The notes beneath the pieces were generated by a model that ran no database searches, was not told the origin of the DNA, and saw nothing but the letters and a program-made list of their open reading frames with translations. The position numbers were made by a program, and so were the translations under genes. Positions 25,306-33,577 of a DNA stretch of 53,732 nucleotides are shown one piece after another (within the stretch, counting starts at the first letter, position 1; each line of letters starts with the position of its first letter). The stretch is from Flavobacterium fontis. GTDB taxonomy: Bacteria; Bacteroidota; Bacteroidia; Flavobacteriales; Flavobacteriaceae. Location of the stretch: contig NZ_FQVQ01000018.1 of assembly GCF_900129405.1 (NCBI RefSeq), forward strand, positions 1-53,732, written 5' to 3'.

Positions 25306-25731
25306 TTATGACAGCGGCTTGAAATACAAGAGCATCCCCTTGTCGGTGCGCAATACCAATTGGTTGGCTGTCAGTTGTACGATGTCAAAAATTTGGTTTT
25401 TATCTTCCAAAACAACCGTCACTTTTTGGGCTTCAAAGTCAGCTTTCCAGGTTCCTTTTTTGAGTCCTTTGGAAGTCTCTGAAGTATAGCTCCCGTCGGC
25501 TTGATACACCACTTTTATCCCTTCGATTTTTTGGAGGGCAGTTTGAAGTGCCAGCAGTCGATCGCCTTCGGCCAAGTTTGCGTAATTCGTATCTTCGGTT
25601 AAACGCGTTTGCAATACAGCACGCATCGCTTCAACATCGATTTGCCAACTTTTGGACAACCATTCCTTAGATTGCGCTTGAGCCGTGAGTCCCACCAACA
25701 AAAAGCAGCCTATTAAAAATATTTTTTTCAT
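25306..25731 (-). CDS. Exported lipocalin-like protein
   Basis: This encodes 141 residues from the start at 25731, which yields a good signal peptide, MKKIFLIGCFLLVGLTAQAQ; an in-frame ATG at 25755 is less likely. The mature part resembles bacterial lipocalin-like domains: LSKSWQIDVEAMRAVLQ at the start, then VYQADGSYTSETSKGLKKGTW, KVTVVLEDKNQIFDIVQLTANQLVLRT and a terminal LLYFKPL strand. Such proteins sit in the periplasm or outer membrane; the ligand is unknown. Confidence 0.72.
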   Translation of the reverse strand: MKKIFLIGCFLLVGLTAQAQSKEWLSKSWQIDVEAMRAVLQTRLTEDTNYANLAEGDRLLALQTALQKIEGIKVVYQADGSYTSETSKGLKKGTWKADFEAQKVTVVLEDKNQIFDIVQLTANQLVLRTDKGMLLYFKPLS

Positions 25732-25769
25732 ACGTATAGCATTACAATTCAACAATTCCCCTACTCCAT

Positions 25770-25850
25770 CATTTATAATTCATAATTCATAATTCATAAT
25801 TCATATTTCCCCAAATCACTCCCATAAAGATATTGAGCCCTACCCTTTCG
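25770..25850. repeat. Direct repeat copy A with remnant of the YCF48-like gene 3' end
   Basis: The ATTCATA tract is followed by TCCCCAAATCACTCCCA and GAGCCCTA. This matches copy B at 26768-26850, which contains the last codons of the YCF48-like gene. Read on the minus strand, the remnant still encodes a Trp-Glu-stop end after a small deletion. The two copies bracket the M50 peptidase gene. Confidence 0.75.
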
Positions 25851-25868
25851 ATTGATTTAAAATGATAA

Positions 25869-26708
25869 TTATTCAATTTTCAAAGCGCTCCAAATACTTT
25901 CTCCTACATTCTTCCTAAAGTTTATGAGTTTAGATTTTGACTCTATTGATTCCTCTTCTAATTCATTAGCTTTAAAGTATTGGTATCGTACATATTCAGC
26001 CAAAAATTTCATCTCAATTTCATCAACTTTTTCAAGAGTATAAGTCATTGTTAGGTCAATATTTTTGAAAGAATTTTCAATTATGCTTTGAGAAGTAATA
26101 TGATACAAAGATATCTCTGCATCCCTTATCACGCCTTTTTTATGCAGCCTTTGGTATCTTTTGCGATCAGTATACATTATCCCTGATTTATTGGGAATTG
26201 TAGTGGCTAAAAATAAACCCAAAGAGGTTAATGATGTAAGTCCAAAAAAAGAATTGCAAAATGTGTCATTTTTAAAATAAATAAGTAAACAAACAACGCC
26301 ATAAAGCAAGGATGCAATTGGCCCTGCGATTAAAACTTTTGCAAAAACGCGATAATCGATTTCATTGACACTCTTAGGTACAACGGCAACTACTCCCCCA
26401 AAATGAGCAAGATTTCTATTTAGAAATAACTTGATTTTACCTTGAACTTCCTCAACACCTATAAATGCTACAACAAATAATTTAAATTTTTGTCCCAAAG
26501 TTATTCCTGTTATGAGATGGCCAAATTCATGAATCGCTATCGCAAAAATTGGTGCAATAATGATTGAAGGAAAGTATATAAGTCCCTCTAACTTGGTTCT
26601 AGGAAAAAACTTATCAATTTGTGATTGGTCCAGAAAAAAATAAACCAAGGCAAACATTCCAATACTAATTAAGGCGCCTAGAAGTCCTGAAATGATATTT
26701 TTTTTCAT
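25869..26708 (-). CDS. M50-type (site-2 protease family) membrane metallopeptidase
   Basis: This 279-residue membrane protein has about six hydrophobic segments. The zinc motif HEFGH (His60, Glu61, His64) lies in AIAIHEFGHLITGI. A second conserved segment, ATTIPNKSG..YTDRKR, may supply the third ligand (Asp). The C-terminal 80 residues are cytoplasmic and charged. This family cleaves membrane-bound substrates or acts as membrane housekeeping proteases. The gene is clearly more AT-rich than its neighbours and is bracketed by a direct repeat of about 80 bp, which suggests later insertion. Confidence 0.8.
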   Translation of the reverse strand: MKKNIISGLLGALISIGMFALVYFFLDQSQIDKFFPRTKLEGLIYFPSIIIAPIFAIAIHEFGHLITGITLGQKFKLFVVAFIGVEEVQGKIKLFLNRNLAHFGGVVAVVPKSVNEIDYRVFAKVLIAGPIASLLYGVVCLLIYFKNDTFCNSFFGLTSLTSLGLFLATTIPNKSGIMYTDRKRYQRLHKKGVIRDAEISLYHITSQSIIENSFKNIDLTMTYTLEKVDEIEMKFLAEYVRYQYFKANELEEESIESKSKLINFRKNVGESIWSALKIE

Positions 26709-26767
26709 TGAATATAATTGACTATTTCGTTCAAAATGCTAACTTTTAAAGTAATTTATATTCATTC

Positions 26768-26850
26768 ACCATTCATAATTCATAATTCATAACTTATAAT
26801 TCATAATTCATAATTCCCCTAATCACTCCCACTTAAAAACATTCAGCCCT
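26768..26850. repeat. Direct repeat copy B (includes 3' end of the YCF48-like gene)
   Basis: The ATTCATA tract followed by TCCCCTAATCACTCCCA and CAGCCCTA repeats copy A at 25770-25850 with about 80 percent identity by eye over the non-tandem part. Copy B overlaps the true end of the YCF48-like gene, which shows that copy A is the duplicate. Confidence 0.75.
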
Positions 26851-27884
26851 ATCGCGTAACCGTATACTTTTTTATCGGCATCGGTATAAAATCGAATCTT
26901 ATTACAAGCACGGCCCAAATCGATTCTTGTCCACGTTTTTCCACCATCTTTAGTTTCAAACCCTGAATTCATTGTACCCACAAAACCGTGATTCTCGTCA
27001 ATAAAACCAATGCCAAACTCCCGCGCTCCGGCCTCTTCGACCAAATTGATCTCAGTCCACGTTTCACCACCATCCGTAGTTTTGGCCACGCGTTGTTGCT
27101 TTACATTGGGGTCGGGATTATACGATTGGATGGTAACATAGCCCACTTTGGAGGTTGGAAACGACACTTTCCAGGTGGTTTCAAAAGGACGATTGGATTC
27201 GTATACCTTTTTCCAGGTTTGACCTCCATCGGTGGTTTTCAATATTAAGGCATGCGACTGGGTAATGTCTTCACTGGTTGCAGCACAAGCAAATCCTGTA
27301 TTCTTGTCCAACATTTTAATGTCAAACAACATTTTACAATCGGCTTGCATGCTGCGGGAGGTCCAAGTCGTTCCGCCGTCGTGTGAGATCATGATGTTGG
27401 CGGGACTCCCCACGCGACCTACCGCGAAAAGATGCGTTTTGTAATCAATTTTCCCATGGTTAATGTACTGCTCTTTCACGACATCAAAGGCACATAAACC
27501 TTTCACATAAGGGCCTTTGTAAGCGACAGGTTTCCAAGTTTTTCCACCGTCTTGTGTCCCGTATAAGGGAATCGTATCGGTGACATTGGGAAAATAATCG
27601 GTACCTACCGTTCCCACAAAACCTACTTTTTCATCCAAAAAAACGATGGTACGAAAAAAAGACCCTTTCTGCTCGAGCTGCTTCGTCCACGTTTTTCCAC
27701 CATCTTGGGTGTGGTAAATGCGCCCAAAACCATTAACATACCAGCCTGTATTGCGATCAACAAAGGTGATATCATCTTGTTTACCGGCATAGGGTTCGGT
27801 GGTCAATTTTTGCCAACTGCTGGTTTGCGCTTTACCCCATAAAGCGGTTAAAATAAAAATTAACGGAATAATAATGCGTTGCAT
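26823..27884 (-). CDS. YCF48/BNR-repeat beta-propeller exported protein
   Basis: This 353-residue protein has signal peptide MQRIIIPLIFILTALWGKAQ and a propeller of at least six blades. Each blade carries a DGGxTW Asp-box: YHTQDGGKTW, YGTQDGGKTW, SHDGGTTW, KTTDGGQTW, KTTDGGETW and ETKDGGKTW. It resembles Ycf48-like and sialidase-like propellers, which scaffold or bind rather than hydrolyse. There is no T9SS sorting domain at the C-terminus, which ends NVFKWE. It lies 19 bp downstream of the PDZ-hydrolase gene and may be co-transcribed. Its 3' end is partly duplicated at 25.8 kb. Confidence 0.88.
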   Translation of the reverse strand: MQRIIIPLIFILTALWGKAQTSSWQKLTTEPYAGKQDDITFVDRNTGWYVNGFGRIYHTQDGGKTWTKQLEQKGSFFRTIVFLDEKVGFVGTVGTDYFPNVTDTIPLYGTQDGGKTWKPVAYKGPYVKGLCAFDVVKEQYINHGKIDYKTHLFAVGRVGSPANIMISHDGGTTWTSRSMQADCKMLFDIKMLDKNTGFACAATSEDITQSHALILKTTDGGQTWKKVYESNRPFETTWKVSFPTSKVGYVTIQSYNPDPNVKQQRVAKTTDGGETWTEINLVEEAGAREFGIGFIDENHGFVGTMNSGFETKDGGKTWTRIDLGRACNKIRFYTDADKKVYGYAIGLNVFKWE

Positions 27885-27903
27885 ACTCAGTTGTTTTTTA
27901 AGG

Positions 27904-29238
27904 TTAGGATTGCACTAAAGCCAAGGCCCATGCGACAGCTTTTTGGGTCACATCGGGATTGAAGGCTTGAAATAATTCTTGAATTTTACCCTGACTAAAA
28001 GTGTCATAGGCTTGTTGCATCGTCCCAGAACGGGCAAAATAATGGTCGGTCAATGGGAAGGAAAGTAAAGCGGCATTTCCGGGATGGTAATGGTTAACCG
28101 TTTGCACAATCTGTTCGTGATCGGGTAATGAAAAAGCCTGAAAATCCGACTCCCCGTAGAGCACCAACACCTTTCCAGTAGTATTTTTCCAATTGTCCAA
28201 CAGCGGGTAATCCTGAATTTGACGCCAATACTCTTGATTACGATCAAAAATGCGGTCTTTACCGTCGTATTGCCAATCGGTTTCCAAGACGGCTTTCTTC
28301 TCGGGATCGGCGGCAATCGATTCCAAACTTTTTTTACGAATGAAATAGTCAAACGCAATATCGGCCTGAATACGGCACTTGCTCTCGTATTCCATAGGGG
28401 GAAGTTTGGCTAATTTAAGTTGCAATCGATTCATTTCCAACTGGTATTCAAACCAACTTTTGGCTGTCGTACCGTAGACCATAACACCGCGAACTTTTTC
28501 ACCAGCGCTGATTGCAGGCGCAATAATTCCACCCATCGAGTGCCCGAAAATAAAGAGCTTCTCAGTATCGACAAAGGGTAAGGATTTCATTTTTTGGAAG
28601 CCCGCTTTGAAACTCTCCACTTCATCATACAAGGTCGTGGTACTGCAATCGGGCGTGTTTTGGCTGTCTCCTAACCCACTTTTTTCAACGCGCACCACTA
28701 CAAATCCGGCATTGTGAAACGCTTGGACAACTCGACCGTAAGGATGATCGGGAGTTAAGCCATCCACAGAACTACAGGTATAACCCGGAATGAATAGTAC
28801 CGCTGGAAGTTTGCCTGTCCCCTCGGGTTTATTGATAATCACACTCAATTGACCGCCTTTGAACGGTACCCGATCATACGTAACGGTTCCTTTTGCAACC
28901 GATTCGCGATCGCGTCCCACCCACGTGGTTTTGATTTCTTGTTGCGAACCCGCCCGTCGTATTGTAAATGTAACCGCTTGTTTTTCGGTGTATTGGGCAA
29001 TCGTGGGCGCCACTTCACTTAGATCCTGTAACGTTTTTCCGTTTATTTGCAACAGTACATCTTGGGCTTGCAATCCAGCCGCTTTGGCAGTACCTCCTAC
29101 GACTTGATTGAGGGTAATCCCGCCTTGGGGATCGGCACTGAGTCGGGCACCCAACCACGGACGACGGGGCAACGGTTGAGCAGTTACCAAGGCAATCCCA
29201 AATACGATAAGCCCTAATTGAAATCCTAATTTTCGCAT
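27904..29238 (-). CDS. Exported alpha/beta hydrolase with N-terminal PDZ domain
   Basis: This encodes 444 residues: a signal peptide (to about 20), a PDZ-like domain (about 28-110; LGARLSADPQGGITLNQVVGGTAKAAGLQ, DVLLQINGK) and an alpha/beta hydrolase fold. The nucleophile is the Ser in FGHSMGG, with VLYGESD for the acid and LTDHYF for the His. The PDZ domain may recruit peptide or protein partners at the envelope. Substrates of such esterases or peptidases cannot be inferred. The gene is the probable first cistron before the YCF48-like gene; the small membrane protein gene at 29253 precedes it. Confidence 0.88.
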   Translation of the reverse strand: MRKLGFQLGLIVFGIALVTAQPLPRRPWLGARLSADPQGGITLNQVVGGTAKAAGLQAQDVLLQINGKTLQDLSEVAPTIAQYTEKQAVTFTIRRAGSQQEIKTTWVGRDRESVAKGTVTYDRVPFKGGQLSVIINKPEGTGKLPAVLFIPGYTCSSVDGLTPDHPYGRVVQAFHNAGFVVVRVEKSGLGDSQNTPDCSTTTLYDEVESFKAGFQKMKSLPFVDTEKLFIFGHSMGGIIAPAISAGEKVRGVMVYGTTAKSWFEYQLEMNRLQLKLAKLPPMEYESKCRIQADIAFDYFIRKKSLESIAADPEKKAVLETDWQYDGKDRIFDRNQEYWRQIQDYPLLDNWKNTTGKVLVLYGESDFQAFSLPDHEQIVQTVNHYHPGNAALLSFPLTDHYFARSGTMQQAYDTFSQGKIQELFQAFNPDVTQKAVAWALALVQS

Positions 29239-29252
29239 AGCTTTTCTTTTTA

Positions 29253-29495
29253 CTAATTAAAATGAGATGTAGAGAACAACAGTACCCCTGAGACAAGGAC
29301 CAGAATTAATTCAGAAAGCAAAACCGTTTTCTGCCAAAGGGGCTTGTTGTTCCAAGCTTGTGTGGGGGTGAAGGGATCGAATGCCAATCCCAACCCGAGG
29401 TAGATCAAGGCTTGCCCCCAATCTTTTTGTATGATATGGAAAACGCCTACGAACACAAAGAGCAGGTGCAATCCTCGTCCGAATGTATTTTTCAT
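29253..29495 (-). CDS. Small membrane protein of unknown function
   Basis: This is an 80-residue protein with two or three hydrophobic segments: LLFVFVGVFHII, ALIYLGLGLAF, and VLLSELILVLVSGVLLF near the end. It has FDPFTPTQAWNNKPLWQK in a loop. Such short proteins are common and poorly characterised in Flavobacteria. It precedes the PDZ-hydrolase gene by 14 bp and is probably part of the same transcript. Function is unknown. Confidence 0.65.
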   Translation of the reverse strand: MKNTFGRGLHLLFVFVGVFHIIQKDWGQALIYLGLGLAFDPFTPTQAWNNKPLWQKTVLLSELILVLVSGVLLFSTSHFN

Positions 29496-29552
29496 CTTCT
29501 TTTTTAGTCAAAAATACGGGGACAATTGGAAGGAGGGGGTGTCAAAAATTGC

Positions 29553-30397
29553 TTATTTCACCGCAGAGGGCGTTTGTCCAAATTTCTTTTTAAAGGCTTT
29601 ACAGAAGGCTGATTTATCCGCAAAACCGGTTTGAAAAGCCACTTCGGCCACGGCATGACCTTCGCGCATTAATAATTGAGCGTGTTGCAAACGCAAATGC
29701 AAGACGTATTGGTAGGGTGTACGTCCAAATAATTTTTAAAAAGTCGTATAAAATGATACTCTGACAAATGGGCTTCTTGGGCTATGGAAGAGAGCGCAAT
29801 GGGTTCCAAATAATGCCGTTCGATATACAAACGCGCCTCGTGAACGAAATCGAACAAACGCTTACTAGTTTCTTGCTTCACCGTTTTTAGACGCGTAAAT
29901 TGCTGCCAAAGAACCGCTTGATCTTTGACCATACACTCGCCCAAGGTATAAAACAACTCTTGATGCAATACGGCTTCCTCTCGGGTTAAGGCTTCAAAAT
30001 GTTGTTCGATATGGCGAATAGCATAGCCCAAGTGGGTGTGTGCCGCAGTGTAACGGTTGATCATTTGCTCTTGTTGCAAAATAAAAGCCGCCAACTCGGG
30101 TTGCGTACCGTATTCAAAATCCAAAATCTCTTGAATCACTTCGGGTTGAATGTCTAAACAAATGCCTAAAACAGGTTGGGGACTATCGATAATGATATGC
30201 GAAGAAGTTGTTGCATTCCCTACTATGTACTCGCCCGATTCCACCCGGTACGTTCGATTGTCAATGCGGTATTGCTCACAACCCCGTACCACGTATTTGG
30301 CCGAAAAAGCTGAAAATTCAACGCGACTGTCATACGCTTGTACACCCGAAACCCGAATTTCACCATTCTTTGGCGCAGAAAGTACCACTTTATTCAT
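29553..30397 (-). pseudogene. AraC-family regulator broken by a frameshift
   Basis: The frame from 30397 gives 242 residues: a sensor domain, then a helix-turn-helix start (ALSSIAQEAHLSEYHFIRLFKNYL), after which it runs into a wrong frame (DVHPTNTSC). The next frame continues the family sequence exactly: GRTPYQYVLHLRLQHAQLLMREGHAVAEV, FQTGFADKSAFCKAFKKKFGQTPSAVK, then a stop at 29553. The shift lies in the T/A-rich run near 29727-29741. One extra base there would restore about 281 residues. This is either a real inactivation or a homopolymer sequencing error. Confidence 0.87.
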
Positions 30398-30582
30398 AGA
30401 AGCGCTTTTTTACTTTAGTCCAACACCCCTATGTTTTGTTACATCGCAACTGAAAAAAAACGCTGTGGGTTTTTGCAAAAAAACGGCTAAGGATATCCAT
30501 AGCTTTTTTCACATAAATTAACATAACATCCTAAAATTATGTCAATTAACAGTTTTTATGTACCGCTCGCTCAACGGTAGCG

Positions 30583-30590
30583 TACTTTTG
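30583..30590 (+). promoter_or_regulatory. Bacteroidetes -7 box (TACTTTTG) for the GT9 gene
   Basis: TACTTTTG matches TAnnTTTG. Transcription would start near 30597, downstream of the ATG at 30592. This favours the ATG at 30634 as the real start of the glycosyltransferase. The -33 box is not convincing (TTTT). Confidence 0.48.
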
Positions 30591-30633
30591 TATGATATCC
30601 TTATTAAAAAACACTTTAAACGTCTACTTCCTC

Positions 30634-31731
30634 ATGAAATTATCTCCTACAATACAGCACTGGCGCAAAAAATTAACGCAAGCCGTAACGGGTCGTTTGG
30701 GACAATCGCGTCGTCCTATGCACAATCCTTCCAATTGTACCCCTACGCCTATTCGTCGTATTTTGATTATTCGGCCCAACCATCGTTTAGGGAATACACT
30801 TTTAATTACGTCTATTGTAGCCGAAATGGAACAACTTTTTCCCACAGCTACGGTAGATTTATTCGTCAAAGGGGGCATTGCTTCGGAGGTGTTTCGAGAA
30901 TATCCTCAAGTTGATCGAATTCTGGCATTACCCAAAAAACATTTTAAAGCATTGGGTACCTATCTGTGGACGTGGGTTCGGTTGCGAATGCGGGCGTATG
31001 ACCTTGTAATCAATAGTGTATCGCATTCGTCATCAGGACGATTGGCTACAGCTTGGGCGCGTGGAACATACAAATGGTATGGCGACCGAAATGAAAACGT
31101 ACAAGTCCTACGCTCCCAACTAATTCCCCACATGGCGCATGGTTTGGTTATGGATTTTCGGACGTTTTGGATCCCACAAACGCTTTTTATGACCCCGCGT
31201 CCGTTGCCGCTTATGGATATAAAGCTTTCAGTAGCTGAAAAAAATATGGGGAGAGCGCTATTGGATTCAATGGTCTCAAACGAGAAAAAAACCATCGCCT
31301 TGTTCACCTATGCCACAGGGGCCAAATGTTATTCGCCGGAATGGTGGATTCCTTTTTACCAGCGCTTGCAGACCGAGTTTCCGAACTATCAATTTATCGA
31401 AATCCTTCCCGCTGAACATGTGTCACAAATTGATTTTGCCGCTCCCACATTGTATTCAAAATCCATTCGTGAAATGGCCGCTGTAATAGCCAATTGCACA
31501 TTATTCATTGGCGCTGATAGTGGGGTTATGCATTTGGCAAGTGCCGCATTGACGCCTACCGTGGGACTCTTTCAGGTGACCGATCCTGCAGTATATGGCC
31601 CGTACGGAAACCATAGTTTTGCAGCCGACACGCGTGTCATGACCACAGAAATACTATTGGAACGAATTCACCAAACTTTAGATCACATTGCGCGTGAAAA
31701 TGCTCAACGTATATGGCCGAAAGTGGCGTAA
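30634..31731 (+). CDS. Glycosyltransferase family 9 (heptosyltransferase-like)
   Basis: This encodes 365 residues from 30634; an in-frame ATG at 30592 is the alternative, but the -7 box at 30583-30590 argues against it. The GT9 pattern is clear: RRILIIRPNHRLGNTLLITSIVAEM near the N-terminus, FVKGGIASEVFREYP, and near the C-terminus CTLFIGADSGVMHLASA followed by GLFQVTDPAVYGP. It transfers heptose or a related sugar from an ADP-sugar in lipopolysaccharide core synthesis at the inner membrane. It is not in an LPS gene cluster here. Its end is 3 bp from the convergent Nudix gene. Confidence 0.9.
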   Translation: MKLSPTIQHWRKKLTQAVTGRLGQSRRPMHNPSNCTPTPIRRILIIRPNHRLGNTLLITSIVAEMEQLFPTATVDLFVKGGIASEVFREYPQVDRILALPKKHFKALGTYLWTWVRLRMRAYDLVINSVSHSSSGRLATAWARGTYKWYGDRNENVQVLRSQLIPHMAHGLVMDFRTFWIPQTLFMTPRPLPLMDIKLSVAEKNMGRALLDSMVSNEKKTIALFTYATGAKCYSPEWWIPFYQRLQTEFPNYQFIEILPAEHVSQIDFAAPTLYSKSIREMAAVIANCTLFIGADSGVMHLASAALTPTVGLFQVTDPAVYGPYGNHSFAADTRVMTTEILLERIHQTLDHIARENAQRIWPKVA

Positions 31732-31734
31732 AAA

Positions 31735-32244
31735 TTAGATACTGTAGCATTCCCCAATCACTTTGCGAATGGAAATAAACCCAATTGTATTCAGGTCCAT
31801 GGTAGGCGGATGACACCATTGCAGGGCCGCAATTTCGTCGGGGGCAGTGATGCCCAATTCAGGATGTTCTAGTTCGTACTCGAAAAAAATATCAAGGGTT
31901 TTGTAATGAACGGTTTTGTACAAATAATCATTAGCCGCCGTGGTAACGTACTTGAGTTTTCTCGGATCGAGAATGATACCCAGTTCTTCTTTAATTTCGC
32001 GGCAAGCAGCAGCCTCAGCCCGTTCGCCTGGATCAATAAAACCGCCCGGTAAATCGAGGGTGCCCGCATCGGGGTCTTTTTGACGTACCGTAAACAACAC
32101 CTGATCATGATAGCGCAATACAACGGCAACAGCCGCCGCTACATTGTGATAGTACACAAAACCACAGTGGTTACAAGCGATACGATATGCCTTGGTTTCG
32201 GTGATTTTGGCAGACGTACAATGGGGACAAAATTGAAAAAGCAT
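31735..32244 (-). CDS. Nudix hydrolase with N-terminal zinc ribbon
   Basis: This is a 169-residue protein. An N-terminal CPHC-x15-CNHC zinc ribbon is followed by a Nudix box (GX5EX7REXXEEXG: GGFIDPGERAEAAACREIKE). Zinc-ribbon Nudix enzymes include NudC-type NADH pyrophosphatases, but this one is shorter than NudC (about 260) and lacks the SQPWPFP motif. The substrate is probably a nucleoside diphosphate derivative. The start at 32244 is preferred over 32271 because the zinc ribbon begins there and a perfect -7 box (TACATTTG) lies at 32260-32267, between the two ATGs. Confidence 0.9.
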   Translation of the reverse strand: MLFQFCPHCTSAKITETKAYRIACNHCGFVYYHNVAAAVAVVLRYHDQVLFTVRQKDPDAGTLDLPGGFIDPGERAEAAACREIKEELGIILDPRKLKYVTTAANDYLYKTVHYKTLDIFFEYELEHPELGITAPDEIAALQWCHPPTMDLNTIGFISIRKVIGECYSI

Positions 32245-32311
32245 GGTTGGGCATTTGTTCAAATGTAACAAAAACTAACGTAAAATGGTTACCTTGCTCC
32301 AAAATTGAATC

Positions 32312-32887
32312 ATGAGTTACGTTTTTACACACGACCAAAACTTTACCCAACAAACCTATACCCAAGCCGATTTACAACATACCGAATTTGAGCAATGTAC
32401 CTTTACCGATTGCGACTTTACGGGCTGTTTCTTCCAGAATGTGACTTTTGTGGACTGCAATTTTGTGCGTTGTAATTTTAAAGGCACCAAGCTCAACCAT
32501 ACCGCGTTGCGTGGCGTTTGGTTTACCGATTGCGACTTGACGTCGGTCAATTTTGCCATGACCGATCAGGTGATTTATGAATTTCACTTTAAAGACTGCT
32601 TACTCGATTACAGTCAGTTTTACAAACTGAAATTGCGGCAGATTCAGTTCATTCACTGCAGTATGATTGCCACCGATTTTATGGAAACCGATTTGTCGGG
32701 CGCTTTGTTTGACTCGTGCAATTTGCGCCGTGCGGTTTTTAGCAACACCAATTTAGAAAAAGCCGATTTTTACACCAGCTATGAATACCGTATTGATCCT
32801 GAAAAAAATAAAATGAAAAAAGCCATTTTCAGCGCACAAGGGCTGCATGGCTTGTTGGAGAAATATGCTTTGGTGATAAAACCCTAA
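32312..32887 (+). CDS. Pentapeptide-repeat protein
   Basis: This 191-residue protein has most of its length (about 20-165) built from five-residue repeats with a central Phe or Leu: TEFEQCTFTDCDFTGCFFQN, NFVRCNFKGTKLNHTALRG, then DCLLDYSQFYKLKLRQIQF and ATDFMETDLSGALFDSCNLRRAVF. The fold is a right-handed quadrilateral beta-helix. Some members (Qnr, McbG, MfpA) mimic DNA and protect gyrase, and the size is close to that group, but sequence alone cannot assign such a role. It is divergent from the Nudix gene and convergent with the exported protein at 32897. Confidence 0.88.
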   Translation: MSYVFTHDQNFTQQTYTQADLQHTEFEQCTFTDCDFTGCFFQNVTFVDCNFVRCNFKGTKLNHTALRGVWFTDCDLTSVNFAMTDQVIYEFHFKDCLLDYSQFYKLKLRQIQFIHCSMIATDFMETDLSGALFDSCNLRRAVFSNTNLEKADFYTSYEYRIDPEKNKMKKAIFSAQGLHGLLEKYALVIKP

Positions 32888-32896
32888 ACGAAATAC

Positions 32897-33472
32897 TTAT
32901 TTTTTCTTGGCTTGTACCATTGCTTTGCTCGTAGCATCGAAGGTCCAGGTAAGCGTTGTCGTTTTATTCTTTTGGGTTAGCGTTCCATCGGGGTTGATGA
33001 CCAATTCATAACCTTCACGACGCACCCGCATTTGTGTTTCACTGGCATTTTTATTGCGATCTAAATACACTTTTTCGGTGATGTTATTGGTGACTTGTGT
33101 ATTGAAAAAAACTTGTTTCTTACTGGCCCATTCATAAATTGCATGGGTGATGGTTGTAATTTCTTCTGTTTTATCGGTAGTGGTTACCGTCTTTTTTTCG
33201 GTCCAGGACACGGCATACAATTTATTTCCTGAAGCGGTAAAGGGGATAATTTTACAATCAACAGGCTTTAAAGCCGTAGCATTCGCTTGAATCACAACGG
33301 TTTCTTTTGCCTTGGTACCTTCCATTTGAACCAACTGTAAATTTCCACCTTTGAGTTCCAAGACTAGATTTTCAACTTTGGCTAATACGGGAGAGGCTGC
33401 CGGCGCTTTTTTCTTTTGGGCATTGACCAACGAGATGAAACAAAACAAACTGAAGAACACAACTTTTTTCAT
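32897..33472 (-). CDS. Exported protein of unknown function
   Basis: This encodes 191 residues from the start at 33472, which gives signal peptide MKKVVFFSLFCFISLVNAQ; an earlier in-frame ATG at 33505 adds a non-signal extension. The mature part is a beta-rich domain: VENLVLELKGGNLQLVQMEG, VDCKIIPFTASGNKLYAVSWTEKK, TNNITEKVYLDRNKNASETQMRVRREGYELVINPDGTLT and TLTWTFDATSKAMVQ. No family is recognised. It is downstream of the rhodopsin terminator-separated region on the other side. Confidence 0.75.
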   Translation of the reverse strand: MKKVVFFSLFCFISLVNAQKKKAPAASPVLAKVENLVLELKGGNLQLVQMEGTKAKETVVIQANATALKPVDCKIIPFTASGNKLYAVSWTEKKTVTTTDKTEEITTITHAIYEWASKKQVFFNTQVTNNITEKVYLDRNKNASETQMRVRREGYELVINPDGTLTQKNKTTTLTWTFDATSKAMVQAKKK

Positions 33473-33524
33473 GGTATAAAGGATTTTAGTGTTCCGAATG
33501 TACAAATTATTTTGACGTAAAAAA

Positions 33525-33560
33525 AAACAGACGAACTCCGCTTGGAAATTCGTCTGCTTT
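33525..33560 (-). terminator. Terminator of the proteorhodopsin gene
   Basis: A perfect 8-bp stem CAGACGAA / TTCGTCTG with a 13-nt loop is followed on the minus strand by a run of nine T. It lies 17 bp after the rhodopsin stop codon. Confidence 0.88.
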
Positions 33561-33577
33561 TATGGAGGAAAAAAGGG

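Noticed and set aside
32312..32887. Pentapeptide protein as a Qnr-type quinolone-resistance determinant
   Set aside because: The repeat fold and size alone do not show gyrase protection, and no Qnr-specific loop could be identified.
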